64,000 nt of DNA from Bacteriovoracaceae bacterium (GCA_947450475.1 CANFVK010000001.1:744001-808000); one strand, 5' to 3'; shown: positions 52,099-62,309, counted from the stretch's first letter. The notes: generated by a model not told the origin, from the letters alone. A program made the numbers and translations.

Positions 52099-52159
52099 CC
52101 TCTGAAATCATTAGAAATGTTAAGATTTGATCCTAGTCACTACCGTGGAGAGTGGGTTT

Positions 52160-53062
52160 GTGGAAAGAATTTTAATTATATTTATTTTTCTAGTTCATTT
52201 ATTCTGTCCTGGAGCATTTGCGGCACTTGATCTTGGCGCTTTAAAGGCTATTTATGGAAAAGATGATCGTCACTTTATAAGCTCACAAAGAGATTCAGCT
52301 GAGATATTAAAACTTTCTAAGTCCATTGCCCTCATTGTTTCTAAGGACGCATATCAGAAAAATTTTTTTAACTCTTTAATTAATGCTGAATTAATTAATG
52401 ATAAAGAAGGAATCAATCTTTGTGCAAAGGAAAAGTTTAGTAACCATCATTCTATAAATTCCTGCACAGGTTTTTTAATTGGAGAAGATAAAATTGTTAG
52501 TGCCGGCCACTGCTTTATGTCTGATTCCGATTGCGAAAATAAGTTAATCGTTTTTAGTGTCCTAGAAAGCAACGAAGTTAAAAAAGGATATAGGATTTCT
52601 AAAGAAAATGTTTTTGAGTGTAAAAAAATTATTAAAAGCGTTTTCGATAATGAAGGTCAGATCGATTTTGCAGTAATTCAATTGAATAAAAAAGTACTAA
52701 ATCTCACACCACTTAGACTTCGCAGTACGGGTAATATTAAATTGAACGATAAAGTGTTTATGATCGGTCATCCACTGGGGTTGCCTCAAGTGCTCTCCAA
52801 TGATTCTTTAGTTAATGATAATAATAATGATCACTTTTTTAAAGCAACCCTCGATTCTTTTGAGGGTAATTCTGGTTCACCAGTATTCAATAGTAAGTCG
52901 CATGAAGTTGAAGGTATATTGGTTAGAGGAGAAGAAGATTTCTACGAAGATCAATTTTCAAAATGTAATCATTATCAAAGTTTTGAAGAAGGAACTTTAC
53001 TTAGTCCTTCCTTGAAAGGAGAAGGGGTTACTAGAATTCGAGAAGTTTTTAATTCAATTTAA
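52160..53062 (+). CDS. Exported trypsin-like serine protease
   Basis: 300 residues; start at the GTG 52160, nine bases after GGAG, which opens a signal peptide (VERILIIFIFLVHLF, cleaved near GAFAA). The catalytic triad is visible: His in SAGHC (H117), Asp in IDFAVIQL (D169) and Ser in GNSGSPVF (S238). It resembles V8/trypsin-type proteases. Cysteines at ACAKEKF, NSCTGF, SDCEN and ECKKI suggest disulfides. In a predatory bacterium it could serve in prey digestion, as an inference. The aldo/keto reductase gene follows. Confidence 0.87.
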   Translation: MERILIIFIFLVHLFCPGAFAALDLGALKAIYGKDDRHFISSQRDSAEILKLSKSIALIVSKDAYQKNFFNSLINAELINDKEGINLCAKEKFSNHHSINSCTGFLIGEDKIVSAGHCFMSDSDCENKLIVFSVLESNEVKKGYRISKENVFECKKIIKSVFDNEGQIDFAVIQLNKKVLNLTPLRLRSTGNIKLNDKVFMIGHPLGLPQVLSNDSLVNDNNNDHFFKATLDSFEGNSGSPVFNSKSHEVEGILVRGEEDFYEDQFSKCNHYQSFEEGTLLSPSLKGEGVTRIREVFNSI

Positions 53063-53077
53063 AGCAGAGGTTGTCGA

Positions 53078-54355
53078 TTGGGAAATGTTGGCTTTGGCGC
53101 TTATAGAATAAGTAAACGATCCATTGAGCATAGAATGGCTCTCCATAATGCCCTTGAGCTAGGTTGCAAAATAATTGATACTTCTGCCAATTATACCAAT
53201 GGCGAAAGTGAGGAGTTGATCGGCGCAATTCTTTTTGAAAATAAAAAATATAATCCTGAAATAGTTACCAAGGGAGGTTATATTCAGGGTGTGAATATAG
53301 AATTAATCAATAGACTTAACAGTGAGGGTAAATGTAAGGACGATTTGGTTATTATTAATGATGATCTCATGCATTCAATACATCCTGATTTCCTTGCAAC
53401 TCAAATTGATTTGTCTTTAGGGAGATTACAAAAATCTAAACTTGATACTTATTTGCTTCATAATCCAGAATATTATTTTAAGTCTCCTGAATCTAATTCA
53501 GAGGAGTACTACTCTCGTATTAGAAAAGCTTTTGAATTTCTTGAAGACCAGGTTCAAGCTGGTCGAATTGCAAGATATGGAATAAGTTCAAACACTTTTG
53601 TTCAGTCGCCATTACAATCAGATACAACATTGTTGGAAGAAGTTTACAAGCAGGCTTTAGCGGCTTCTTCAAATCATCATTTTCAAGTTATACAATTTCC
53701 ATTTAATTTAATTGAAATAGGTGCACTTGAAAAATTTGGTGAGTATGGTGATAAAAATTTGCTAGAGACTGCCCATGATTTTAAATTAAGAACTCTAATC
53801 AATAGACCACTAAATGCATTTTCAAATAACCAACTTGTGAGACTCGCGACATATGAAAGTTTTGCACTTAATTTTAATCAAGATGAAGCTCAGGAAGTTT
53901 TTAATAAATGCATGCTAATTTTGGAGAACAAGTGGAAAGAATTTTCATTGTTAGATGATCAGGCTCAAGATGAAAATTTTTATTCAGTTTCAATAATTAA
54001 ACAATTTACAGAAATTTGGAAATCATTACCAACTCCTGATTCAGTAGAGCAAATCTATTATGGATATATGTTTCCGTTTATTGCAAGAATGTGGGGAGAA
54101 GGAGGTTTGTCGGCCCAAGAATCGAAGCCTTTCTATCAACTTTTTGAATTTTCCTTAATCTTTTCACGAATCAATATGACTAAAAAAGCTTTAGAGTTTC
54201 AAGTGCAAGCTTCAAACGTTGGTTTAGTACCTATATCGAATCAGCAAGCGTTTGCTATCGATGTTATTGAAACTTATTTGAATTACGGTTTCGATACCGT
54301 TTTAGTCGGAATGAAGAAGCCTGAGTACGTCAATCAGTTAAAGCATCTTTTCTAA
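53078..54355 (+). CDS. Aldo/keto reductase family protein
   Basis: A 425-residue protein with the AKR TIM barrel: NVGFGAYRIS at the start, the catalytic aspartate and tyrosine in DTSANYTNG (about 33-41), the lysine in VTKGGY, and the histidine in YLLHNPEYY. The C-terminal third (from about 270) is longer than a typical AKR (about 320 residues) and has no known motif. It starts at TTG, seven bases after AGAGG, and lies 15 bases beyond the protease stop. Confidence 0.83.
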   Translation: MGNVGFGAYRISKRSIEHRMALHNALELGCKIIDTSANYTNGESEELIGAILFENKKYNPEIVTKGGYIQGVNIELINRLNSEGKCKDDLVIINDDLMHSIHPDFLATQIDLSLGRLQKSKLDTYLLHNPEYYFKSPESNSEEYYSRIRKAFEFLEDQVQAGRIARYGISSNTFVQSPLQSDTTLLEEVYKQALAASSNHHFQVIQFPFNLIEIGALEKFGEYGDKNLLETAHDFKLRTLINRPLNAFSNNQLVRLATYESFALNFNQDEAQEVFNKCMLILENKWKEFSLLDDQAQDENFYSVSIIKQFTEIWKSLPTPDSVEQIYYGYMFPFIARMWGEGGLSAQESKPFYQLFEFSLIFSRINMTKKALEFQVQASNVGLVPISNQQAFAIDVIETYLNYGFDTVLVGMKKPEYVNQLKHLF

Positions 54356-54410
54356 TCTCTAGGAAAAATTTGCCGATAGATCATCATCAACTTTTGATGG
54401 GGGTCTAGTT

Positions 54411-54911
54411 TTGAAAATTTTTTGCAGTTTCATTTTATTTGCATTTTTAACATATTCAACTGGTGCAAATGCTTTGGAAAGAGTTTTATGCGAGGTTAGA
54501 AGTGATATCGATAGTGATATTGGAAAGATTTCTTATGAAATGGATAGTGACAATAGATCAATTGAGCATATGTATCAGGATACATTTCATAACGGACAGC
54601 TTACAAATCGACTTGAGCTTCCTGCAGATGGTTTGAAAAATGGAATAGTTTTAAATAAAAAAGATAAATATATTATTTTAAGAATGCACAGTGATAACTT
54701 TGATAAAGAAAGAGGTGGTGTATTATATTTGGATTCTCTCTATAGTGCTCTTAGCGGAGAAAGAAGAGAGTATCAAATGGAACTAGCCATGGATCAGAAT
54801 GGACCAATATTAATGATAAATAATCAAAGTTTTACAAAAATGAATATTATCGCAAAGAGATCAAAAGTATTCGGAGTGATTGGAATAGAAAAAATTAATT
54901 TTGGAAACTAA
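54411..54911 (+). CDS. Small secreted protein of unknown function
   Basis: A 166-residue protein with a signal peptide (MKIFCSFILFAFLTYSTGANA). The mature protein is acidic, with Asp/Ser patterns (SDIDSDIGKIS, EMDSDNRS). I recognise no family. It begins at TTG with GGGGG seven bases upstream and ends before a bidirectional hairpin. Confidence 0.68.
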   Translation: MKIFCSFILFAFLTYSTGANALERVLCEVRSDIDSDIGKISYEMDSDNRSIEHMYQDTFHNGQLTNRLELPADGLKNGIVLNKKDKYIILRMHSDNFDKERGGVLYLDSLYSALSGERREYQMELAMDQNGPILMINNQSFTKMNIIAKRSKVFGVIGIEKINFGN

Positions 54912-54919
54912 TCGAAAAT

Positions 54920-54961
54920 ATTTCCGGAGATGATTAAATATGTTTTTTCATCTCTGGAAAT
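54920..54961. terminator. Bidirectional hairpin between convergent genes
   Basis: A 14-base stem (ATTTCCGGAGATGA with TCATCTCTGGAAAT, one G-T pair) encloses a 14-base loop, between the secreted-protein gene and ccsA. Both flanks are AT-rich. It probably ends both convergent transcripts. Confidence 0.62.
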
Positions 54962-54970
54962 TATTTCTAT

Positions 54971-56515
54971 CTAGCTTTCAATGTGTTTTGTGAATTTAGT
55001 AGATGTTATAAAAATTAAAATAATTTGAACTATAAAGAAAGTTCCAAGGAAAATGGCGCCTCCTTCACTAAATCCATATGAATGTAGTCCAGTGGCCAAA
55101 ATATAATTTACTCCAAACCAGGCCATCATAACACTTAAAAATGCTCCAGCCGTTACGGTAATGAAGCGATCAGTTTTAATCCAAGTAGTATACCTTCCAT
55201 GTAAGATTGTAATGTAGACACAAAGGACTATTAAGCTCCATGTTTCCTTTGGGTCCCAACCCCAAAATCGTCCCCATGAATAATCTGCCCAAACTCCACC
55301 TAGAATGATTCCTGCAGCTAACATAGTGGTTCCCCACTTGAGAGTTGTATAAATAATATCTGCAAAATTTAATTCTTCTTGTTTGGTGATTTTTCCAATT
55401 TTTCTTTTAATGAGTACTGTATTGGCAAGAACCCAACTTAGTGCAAGAGCCCCGTAGGACAAGATAACAGTTGTGACGTGAGTTGAGAGCCAGAAATTAT
55501 CTCTTAAAACAGGAACTAAGGGAGAGATTGTCGCAGTTAGCATACCATTGGCAAAATTAAGCATCATGAGTGTACAAACATTATATCCAAGTCCCATGTA
55601 AACGAATAATTTTTCTTTTTTTAAGTGTCCCAAAATTAAGGCTAGAAGCAGGCTTCCAAATCCAGAAAAAAGAACTGTTTCATACATATTGGTAATAGGA
55701 GCACGTCCCGAAATAGTTACTCTTAGGGCGACAAGAATTAATTGCGTTAAAGCAGAAAGCGAAGCAAATATGAGTGTAATGTTAAAGTTTTTAAATAAAA
55801 CCAATGTGGCCAGAGATAAAAGCGTTAGCACTAGACTCCAACTAGCTAAGCCAGCTTTGGCATAAAAAAGTTCGAGTTCATATTTTTTACCGCTGATCTC
55901 ATCAAAATCAATTTTTGATTTTAATAGAACAGGCAAAAATGGGTCCTCTGGTGTTAGTTTTTTTTGAGCAATAACTTTTTCCTCAGTTAGAAATGCGGTA
56001 AGAGGAGCCCAGTCGATTTTATTGCCAATCCGATTAGCAAATAACCAATTTTCTCCATTTTTAATTTCTTTGTATAAAAGCAAATTGCCATATAGTTTAC
56101 TAATTGATTTTTTGTAAGATTCACTTTTGTCTTGCATTCCTTGGGCCATGCGCATTTCTGATTTAATGAGATCTTCTTTTGATAACAATTGTTCGTAGGG
56201 AATTGAGTGTTGACCTTTTTCTATATCAAGAAATTTGATCAGATCAACGTGGTCAATGCGTGCATCCAACTTAATTTGACTTGGAAGCCCCATCCCGTTT
56301 AATGAAAGTAGGCAATACGCTTCAACTGCACTATGGTCATCCACTCGAGACTGACCAGTTAGGCTTTTAATCGTTTCCATTGCATGGACATACAAAGGCT
56401 TGACTCGACCACCTTGCAAAATTGGTAATTTTTCTAGTTCTGGCTTACAAAAATAAGTCTCGCCAAAAAGATTTGATTGGATTAAAAAAAGCAAAATTAA
56501 GCTTATTATCTTCAA
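54971..56515 (-). CDS. ccsA: Cytochrome c maturation protein CcsA (ResC-like)
   Basis: System II heme-handling membrane protein, 514 residues. The C-terminal part has about eight helices and the tryptophan-rich heme motif WGRFWGWDPKETWSL. Conserved histidines (STHVTTVI near residue 340, LHGRYTTW near 440) match heme ligands. The first 210 residues are a secreted extension (YFCKPELEKLPILQGGRVKP) as seen in fused CcsA proteins of other phyla. It starts at TTG and overlaps the resB stop by four bases. Confidence 0.9.
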   Translation of the reverse strand: MKIISLILLFLIQSNLFGETYFCKPELEKLPILQGGRVKPLYVHAMETIKSLTGQSRVDDHSAVEAYCLLSLNGMGLPSQIKLDARIDHVDLIKFLDIEKGQHSIPYEQLLSKEDLIKSEMRMAQGMQDKSESYKKSISKLYGNLLLYKEIKNGENWLFANRIGNKIDWAPLTAFLTEEKVIAQKKLTPEDPFLPVLLKSKIDFDEISGKKYELELFYAKAGLASWSLVLTLLSLATLVLFKNFNITLIFASLSALTQLILVALRVTISGRAPITNMYETVLFSGFGSLLLALILGHLKKEKLFVYMGLGYNVCTLMMLNFANGMLTATISPLVPVLRDNFWLSTHVTTVILSYGALALSWVLANTVLIKRKIGKITKQEELNFADIIYTTLKWGTTMLAAGIILGGVWADYSWGRFWGWDPKETWSLIVLCVYITILHGRYTTWIKTDRFITVTAGAFLSVMMAWFGVNYILATGLHSYGFSEGGAIFLGTFFIVQIILIFITSTKFTKHIES

Positions 56516-58143
56516 GGCATAACTCCCGATTTCTTTTTATTTTTTTTGTTCAAATTGTAATGCCAGATCGCCCCAAACACTAGCATAAGTGATCCTAAGT
56601 ATTTTAAAGGGCGTCCCTGATCAACATTAACGGCAAGAGTTGAATTATACTGGCCTTGAGCATCTTGCGAGTAAGAAGCTTGGTAGAAAGTATAGCCAGA
56701 TTTTTTCATAGGGTTATTCATAAAAACATGATGACTTGTAGTAATGCCGTCTGAGAAAAGCTTAATAAATGATTCGTAACTTGAAGGATTATTGGTTCCT
56801 GGATCCTTATCCATTTTAAATTCAGTTAACGCAAGTTCAAACGGAAGTGTAAGTGATTCTTTTGTTACTTCAAAAATGACTTTTTTCCCTTGGATAAGCA
56901 AAGAAAGAGGAGAGTAATTTGTGACCCAATACTCTCTTTCCATTATTTCTAATTTAATCGCCCTTAAATCACCCTTGATAAGAGATCCATTTTTTTGGAT
57001 GGGAATAGTTGAAATGGGCAAGTTATAAGGCACTAACCTCTCTTGGTGTTCAGTTAGCGATATTTCAGCATTCATCCATGGTAAAATGGCAGGCTTTCCC
57101 TTTAAAAATAAATCAACTAATTTCCATTTATGCTCATCTTTTGAATAAAAAGCGGCTTTATTTCCGAACAAAAATAAACTGGGTTTGTCTTCAAACAGTT
57201 TTTTTGAAAAAACTCTGATTATTGAATTTTCATCACTTTGCAATTTTAAATCCATTGGGTACGGAGAATAGTCTGGAAAAAATGTTAAAAAAGAATTGTT
57301 ATTGGGAACTATGATGAAGCGATTTTTGGAGGAGGTCATTTTTACCGAAATGCTTTTTTCTTCTGGCGTATAACATTCTGCTGTCTGAGTATTCCATATG
57401 ATTATTTTTGAAGAATTGTCTGTATTAAAACAATGTGCGATTTTTTCAGGATAATAAGTTATGCTAAGAGGTCCCATAGAAAAACTCGACTGAAAATCAT
57501 TTCCTGCTTCTGGGTGAAGAGTTAAGTAAAAATCCTGTTCTGCAAAGGCATTCTTGAAATGATATTTAGAAGAGTGAACTTGAGCATTTTCAGGATATCT
57601 ATTGATTGGTTCTGACCAAACAAATTTCCCTTCTGCAAAAGGAATATAATCTTTAATAGCAATATTTTCATATTTATCGTTTAAGGAAACTGGAAATGCA
57701 GTAAAAGGCAAATTGTTAGTAATTTGCTTACCTTCAGTTGGATAAGTAATTTTTAGAATATCTTTTGTTAAAATGACCTGTCGATTAGGTTCATTTGGAG
57801 CTAAAGTTATTTGGCCATCGATGCCTGCAACATAAGTGATGAGAGAACCGATTCCTATTATGATAAGCCCGCTATGAATAGTGTAAAAACCATAGAGGCG
57901 TCTTTTAGGTGGAAGTCTTAAAACTGCAGCATAAACAATAGATAGCAGCATTCCGAATTGAATTAAAATAAATGGGATAGTTTTATATATGGTGCGATTT
58001 GCGAAATCTGTTCCGTAGTAACTTTCTAAGAAAGTTCCTACGATCATTCCTAAGGTAAAAAGACTAATAACGATAACTGCAAATTTAAGGCTTCCAATGA
58101 AACGCTCAATCTTGCCCCAGTCGATTTTGTCCAACTTTTTCAT
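56512..58143 (-). CDS. resB: Cytochrome c maturation protein ResB
   Basis: Partner of CcsA in heme delivery to apocytochrome c. The ATG at 58143 (MKKLDKIDW) has AGGA five bases upstream; an ATG nine codons earlier is less likely. Residues 10-130 hold three helices (FIGSLKFAVIVISLFTLG, TIPFILIQFGMLLSIVY, FYTIHSGLIIIGIGSL) and a large periplasmic domain follows, ending in one helix near 515-530. The heme-related histidine lies in the third helix (IHSG). The middle part is divergent. It overlaps ccsA. Confidence 0.88.
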   Translation of the reverse strand: MKKLDKIDWGKIERFIGSLKFAVIVISLFTLGMIVGTFLESYYGTDFANRTIYKTIPFILIQFGMLLSIVYAAVLRLPPKRRLYGFYTIHSGLIIIGIGSLITYVAGIDGQITLAPNEPNRQVILTKDILKITYPTEGKQITNNLPFTAFPVSLNDKYENIAIKDYIPFAEGKFVWSEPINRYPENAQVHSSKYHFKNAFAEQDFYLTLHPEAGNDFQSSFSMGPLSITYYPEKIAHCFNTDNSSKIIIWNTQTAECYTPEEKSISVKMTSSKNRFIIVPNNNSFLTFFPDYSPYPMDLKLQSDENSIIRVFSKKLFEDKPSLFLFGNKAAFYSKDEHKWKLVDLFLKGKPAILPWMNAEISLTEHQERLVPYNLPISTIPIQKNGSLIKGDLRAIKLEIMEREYWVTNYSPLSLLIQGKKVIFEVTKESLTLPFELALTEFKMDKDPGTNNPSSYESFIKLFSDGITTSHHVFMNNPMKKSGYTFYQASYSQDAQGQYNSTLAVNVDQGRPLKYLGSLMLVFGAIWHYNLNKKNKKKSGVMP

Positions 58144-58204
58144 AGGATTCCTTATTGAATAATAAGCCAACTTATATCATGAGAAGATCATGGTATGAAT
58201 ACCT

Positions 58205-58894
58205 TTAGTGATTAAAATATCGACTTATTAAAGCCGTAAGTCCAAAAAGCAAAGGTTGATGCAAAAGATAAATAAAAAGTGAACGTTTTCCTAGGTAACT
58301 TAATAATTTAGTAAAAGGATTATTGCCTAAGTCTAGGAGTTGTAGATCGTTGTGCGAAGCAAAGATTCCAAATAAACTAGCACCGAGCCATGGAAAGGGA
58401 GCGATATAGTCCCAGGATTGGTGAGGAAGCGAGAACCATGGGAGGTTATAATTCCAAAATATTGAAGGCACAAATAAAACCAAGGCGATGCTAAAAGCTA
58501 ATTTGGGATAATGTAAAAACGGGAGAGACAAAACTGAAATCAAGGCTATCGCATGTAAAGTGCCAAAATATATCCAATTGTCTGGAAACAAAAAATAAGT
58601 GACGGCGCTAATAGTTAAGGCAAAAAAAATTAGTTTTAATAATCTTTTACTAAAATCAAAAAAAATAACTTTTGGAAAGTGAGCTATTCGAAGTGACATT
58701 CCTACCGCAAAGAGAAATAAGAAAACAATTACTCTTGGAAGTAAATACCAAAAATGACCGTGAAGAATATCTATTTGAATCATACCAAAATGAGAAAGGT
58801 CGAAAGATAAGTGAAAAAAAATCATTAAAATTATAGTTAAACCTCTCAGGGCATCTATAAATTGAAAACGATAATTGATATTTGAGTCTTTCAT
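58205..58894 (-). CDS. DUF1624/HGSNAT-like membrane protein
   Basis: A 229-residue protein with about seven hydrophobic helices. The start, RFQFIDALRGLTIILMIFFH, is typical of the DUF1624 / heparan-alpha-glucosaminide acetyltransferase family, and LFAVGMSLRIA and FIYLLHQPLLFG at the end match. The family may transfer acyl groups to sugars at the membrane. The gene is only 15 bases from the divergent penicillin-acylase-family gene, leaving almost no leader on either side. Confidence 0.82.
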   Translation of the reverse strand: MKDSNINYRFQFIDALRGLTIILMIFFHLSFDLSHFGMIQIDILHGHFWYLLPRVIVFLFLFAVGMSLRIAHFPKVIFFDFSKRLLKLIFFALTISAVTYFLFPDNWIYFGTLHAIALISVLSLPFLHYPKLAFSIALVLFVPSIFWNYNLPWFSLPHQSWDYIAPFPWLGASLFGIFASHNDLQLLDLGNNPFTKLLSYLGKRSLFIYLLHQPLLFGLTALISRYFNH

Positions 58895-58909
58895 TACTAT
58901 GATTGTTTC

Positions 58910-61312
58910 ATGAATTACATATCTAGCAAAAATAAATTTAATAAAAAGATTCTTTTAATATTAATTTCAAGTGTCATTTTATTAATATGCTTGTTGACCA
59001 TTTATGTTCGGAAGTCATTGCCACCTTACAAGGGTGAGGTTTTGTTAAAAAATTTATCAAGCAAGGTGATCGTAGATCGTGATAAGTATGGCATCCCACA
59101 TATTTTTGCTAATTCTAATCTTGACGGTTTCCGTGCTCTCGGCTTTATCATGGCGAGTGAAAGGCTTTTCCAGATGGAAGTTGAAAGAAGAATGGCATAT
59201 GGAGAATTGGCGGAAATTTTTGGTGAAAAAGCTCTGCCTTCTGATAAGCTTTTTAGAACTCTGGGCATTAAAAATAGCATTTCCGAAATGCTTCAAAATA
59301 AAATAAAAAATCATCTCGTTGATCAAGAAATGTGGGATGAGGTTAGTGCGTTTTATGATGGAGTTAACCAATTTCAAGATTCTGGCCATTTGCCAATAGA
59401 ATTTTCAATTTTAGGTATTAAACCCCGACCATTCACGGTTTATGATGGATACGCCTTTATGGGCCTAATGAGTTTTAGTTTTGGAGTTGCGACAAGTGAG
59501 GAACCACTTTTAACAAGACTTCAGAGTAAAATTGATAATGATCTTTGGGTAGATTTAAGAAATGATCCAATTCTCGATAAAAATACGAGAAATTTAAATA
59601 ATTCCTTTAAGCAAAAACAATTTTCAATTAAAAACAACCTCTCACCTGTTGTTAAAATTATATCCGAATTAGAAAATGGATTTCCTCTTTTTGAAGGCTC
59701 TAATGCTTGGTTGATATCTTCTAAGCGCTCAGCTTCAGGATTTCCGATCTTGGCAAATGACCCACACATTAGTTTTTCTCATCCAGGTGTTTGGTTTGAG
59801 GCCCATTTAAAAACTCCAACTTATGAAAGTTACGGTCATTTTCTATCTATTATTCCATTTCCCATTTTATCGCACAATCTTGAACGTGGATGGGGAATGA
59901 CTATGTCTTTAGTTGATGATATGGACTTGTACAAAGAGGAGATAAATCCAAAATTTAAAACCTATAAATTCAAACAGCAAAATATTTTTTACCATGAAAG
60001 ATTAGAAAAAATTCTAGTCAGAGGTTCAAAGCCTCACGAAATGATAGTTAATTCAACTCATCACGGACCAATATTGGATGAAGTTTTTAGTTCTCCTGAA
60101 GAAAAATCCTTGGCAATTAGTTGGGCTTTTTTGTCGCCCAAAAATGATCCACTATTTGCCCTTTTTAAAATGGGCAGAGCTAAAAATATGTATGACTTTA
60201 AGTCAGCTGTATCGCTTGGAGTGGCACCAGGTTTAAATATACTTTATGCCGACAAAAAAAATATTGGTTGTTGGATTTTTGGTGAAATTCGACATCGATC
60301 GACCCGCCAATCTAGTGATGTCATCTTGGATGGAAGCTCTGGACTTGACGAACTAAAAGAACCCATCAATTTTATTCAAAAACCTCATCTTGAGAATCCT
60401 TCCAATGGCATTATAGTCTCGGCCAATGCTCGTCCTGAAGGGTTGCCAAGTGATGTTCGAGGTGATTGGCAACCAGATGATCGACAAAAAACAATAGAAT
60501 CAATTTTAATGAAAAAAGCTAATTGGTCGATTGATGAAAATAAAAAAATTCAAACTGCAAATTACAATCTTGAAAATAAATTAATTCTAACAGAATTATT
60601 AAGAAATTTAGAATTAAGAAACTTATGGTCAAAGGACCAGGCGACCACAATTTTATTAATTCTGAAAGATTGGAACTTTTCATCTGAAATGGATTCCATT
60701 GCACCTTCAATTTATTACACATGGTGCAGGGAAATAATAAAATTACTTCTTGCAAATATCAATTCAGAAGATTTGAACACATTTTCTCGTTTGCCAAATT
60801 CTTGGATATTTTTCAAAAAAATTATCCTGGATAATAACTCAAAATGGTGGGGGAAATTTAAAAAGAAAAAAATAATTTCAGATGCCTTTGTTCACGCCAT
60901 TGAATCTCTAAGGCAACAACTAGGAGAAGATTCGAGGCAATGGCGTTGGGGTCATTTGCATACTTTGGAATTTATGCATCCTCTCGGTAGATTGAAGCCA
61001 CTAGATTTAATATTTAATATAGGTCCAGTTGAGATAGGTGGTGCCTATAACGAAATCAATAATCAAAAGTCATCGGGCTTTTTGGATGGGTTTAAAATAA
61101 AGGCCGGACCTTCAACTAGACGTCTTGTTGATTTTGCTAGACCTGACAGAGCTTTGGGGGTTTTACCAACAGGTAATTCTGGGCATATTTTTTCTCCTTT
61201 TTACAAAGATCAATTATCGCTTTATACAAAGGGGGAATATCGAGATGAATTAATGAGTGAAAAGGATATTAAAAAAAATATTTCGTTTGAAATGGTGTTA
61301 GTGCCTAGGTAA
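58910..61312 (+). CDS. Penicillin acylase-family Ntn hydrolase
   Basis: An 800-residue periplasmic hydrolase anchored by one N-terminal helix (about 14-32). The autocatalytic cleavage point is FEGSNAWLIS, where Ser264 should become the N-terminal nucleophile of the beta subunit. ILANDPHISF and the Asn in SANARPEG belong to the same family core. Members cleave amide-linked acyl chains, including acyl-homoserine lactones. The alpha-chain part has DKYGIPHIFANS. Substrate here unknown. The gene diverges from the DUF1624 gene. Confidence 0.9.
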   Translation: MNYISSKNKFNKKILLILISSVILLICLLTIYVRKSLPPYKGEVLLKNLSSKVIVDRDKYGIPHIFANSNLDGFRALGFIMASERLFQMEVERRMAYGELAEIFGEKALPSDKLFRTLGIKNSISEMLQNKIKNHLVDQEMWDEVSAFYDGVNQFQDSGHLPIEFSILGIKPRPFTVYDGYAFMGLMSFSFGVATSEEPLLTRLQSKIDNDLWVDLRNDPILDKNTRNLNNSFKQKQFSIKNNLSPVVKIISELENGFPLFEGSNAWLISSKRSASGFPILANDPHISFSHPGVWFEAHLKTPTYESYGHFLSIIPFPILSHNLERGWGMTMSLVDDMDLYKEEINPKFKTYKFKQQNIFYHERLEKILVRGSKPHEMIVNSTHHGPILDEVFSSPEEKSLAISWAFLSPKNDPLFALFKMGRAKNMYDFKSAVSLGVAPGLNILYADKKNIGCWIFGEIRHRSTRQSSDVILDGSSGLDELKEPINFIQKPHLENPSNGIIVSANARPEGLPSDVRGDWQPDDRQKTIESILMKKANWSIDENKKIQTANYNLENKLILTELLRNLELRNLWSKDQATTILLILKDWNFSSEMDSIAPSIYYTWCREIIKLLLANINSEDLNTFSRLPNSWIFFKKIILDNNSKWWGKFKKKKIISDAFVHAIESLRQQLGEDSRQWRWGHLHTLEFMHPLGRLKPLDLIFNIGPVEIGGAYNEINNQKSSGFLDGFKIKAGPSTRRLVDFARPDRALGVLPTGNSGHIFSPFYKDQLSLYTKGEYRDELMSEKDIKKNISFEMVLVPR

Positions 61313-61316
61313 TAAA

Positions 61317-62309
61317 TTAATAATTATTTGATACGTACTGACTTATAATAATATTTTCACAGGTTTCATCTGCTGTTTTTTGCATGTTGATAAAATCTTC
61401 CTTGCTGAAATCTAAAATCATTTGTGAAGCCTTATTTTTTTTGAAATTCGGTTCAATTGACTTCATAATTTTCCAAGCTTTTGGAGCAAATGATCTCATG
61501 TGAGCAGCTTTCAAAAACCAATTGTTAGCAGAAGTTTCGTTCTTATTATAAAACACATAAGCTTCTGCAATTGATTTTTTAAATTTTTTAATGAAGGTTG
61601 GATTTTTTTCTATAAATTTTTTATTCGCTAATGCTAGCCCGATGACTTTTGCCACGTAAATGGTTTTGGATAATCCCACAGCTTCAATTGCTGCAGGAAT
61701 GGGATCAAAACCACTTAAGGCATCAAAGTTTTGAAACTTGGGAGATTTTTTATCAGATTGACCTGCTAAAGGAAAATGTTTGGACATAGGTAAATTGGTG
61801 ATAGTTACATCAGTATTGGGGATTAATTTTGCTTTAATAATAGCTTCACTGGCAATTCTCTCTATTTCACCGCCTTTGGGTAATCCCACTACTTTTCCCT
61901 TTAAATCTTTTAGTGCTTTAATTTTTGAGTGAATGGGAACATAGATAGAACTTCGGTTGTACATTAATCTGCTGAATCCAATCCAACTTTTGTCCATCTC
62001 AAAAAGTTTGGCGGCAGATTGATCTTCAGTAAAAAGAACATCTACGTTGTCCTCTAGCGCGCTGTTGGTTAATTCTTCAGCACCGTCAGCTTGAACAAAT
62101 TCAGCATTTAATCCGTTATTTTTAAGTATGTTTGTGTGTTTGAAGATGTGAACCAATTGTGCTTGGGTCGTCCATGGTAGCTGCCAGCCCAATCTAAAAT
62201 TTATTAAGTTTGAAGCTTTTGCCTTGATATTGATTTTATCAACTTTTTCTTGTGCAAAAAGTGACGTATTCAAGAAAAAAAATAAATAAATGCAAAAGAT
62301 TAATTTCAA
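61317..62309 (-). CDS. Periplasmic NMT1/THI5-like solute-binding protein
   Basis: A 330-residue protein with a signal peptide (MKLIFCIYLFFFLNTSLFA) and the SsuA/ThiY-like binding fold: FRLGWQLPWTTQAQ, LKDLKGKVVGLPKGGEIERIAS and NLPMSKHFPLA. Such proteins normally serve ABC importers of thiamine precursors, sulfonates or other small organic molecules. There is no ABC permease or ATPase nearby; the TTG start overlaps the stop of a BASS-family carrier, so binding protein and carrier are made together. Confidence 0.85.
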   Translation of the reverse strand: MKLIFCIYLFFFLNTSLFAQEKVDKINIKAKASNLINFRLGWQLPWTTQAQLVHIFKHTNILKNNGLNAEFVQADGAEELTNSALEDNVDVLFTEDQSAAKLFEMDKSWIGFSRLMYNRSSIYVPIHSKIKALKDLKGKVVGLPKGGEIERIASEAIIKAKLIPNTDVTITNLPMSKHFPLAGQSDKKSPKFQNFDALSGFDPIPAAIEAVGLSKTIYVAKVIGLALANKKFIEKNPTFIKKFKKSIAEAYVFYNKNETSANNWFLKAAHMRSFAPKAWKIMKSIEPNFKKNKASQMILDFSKEDFINMQKTADETCENIIISQYVSNNY

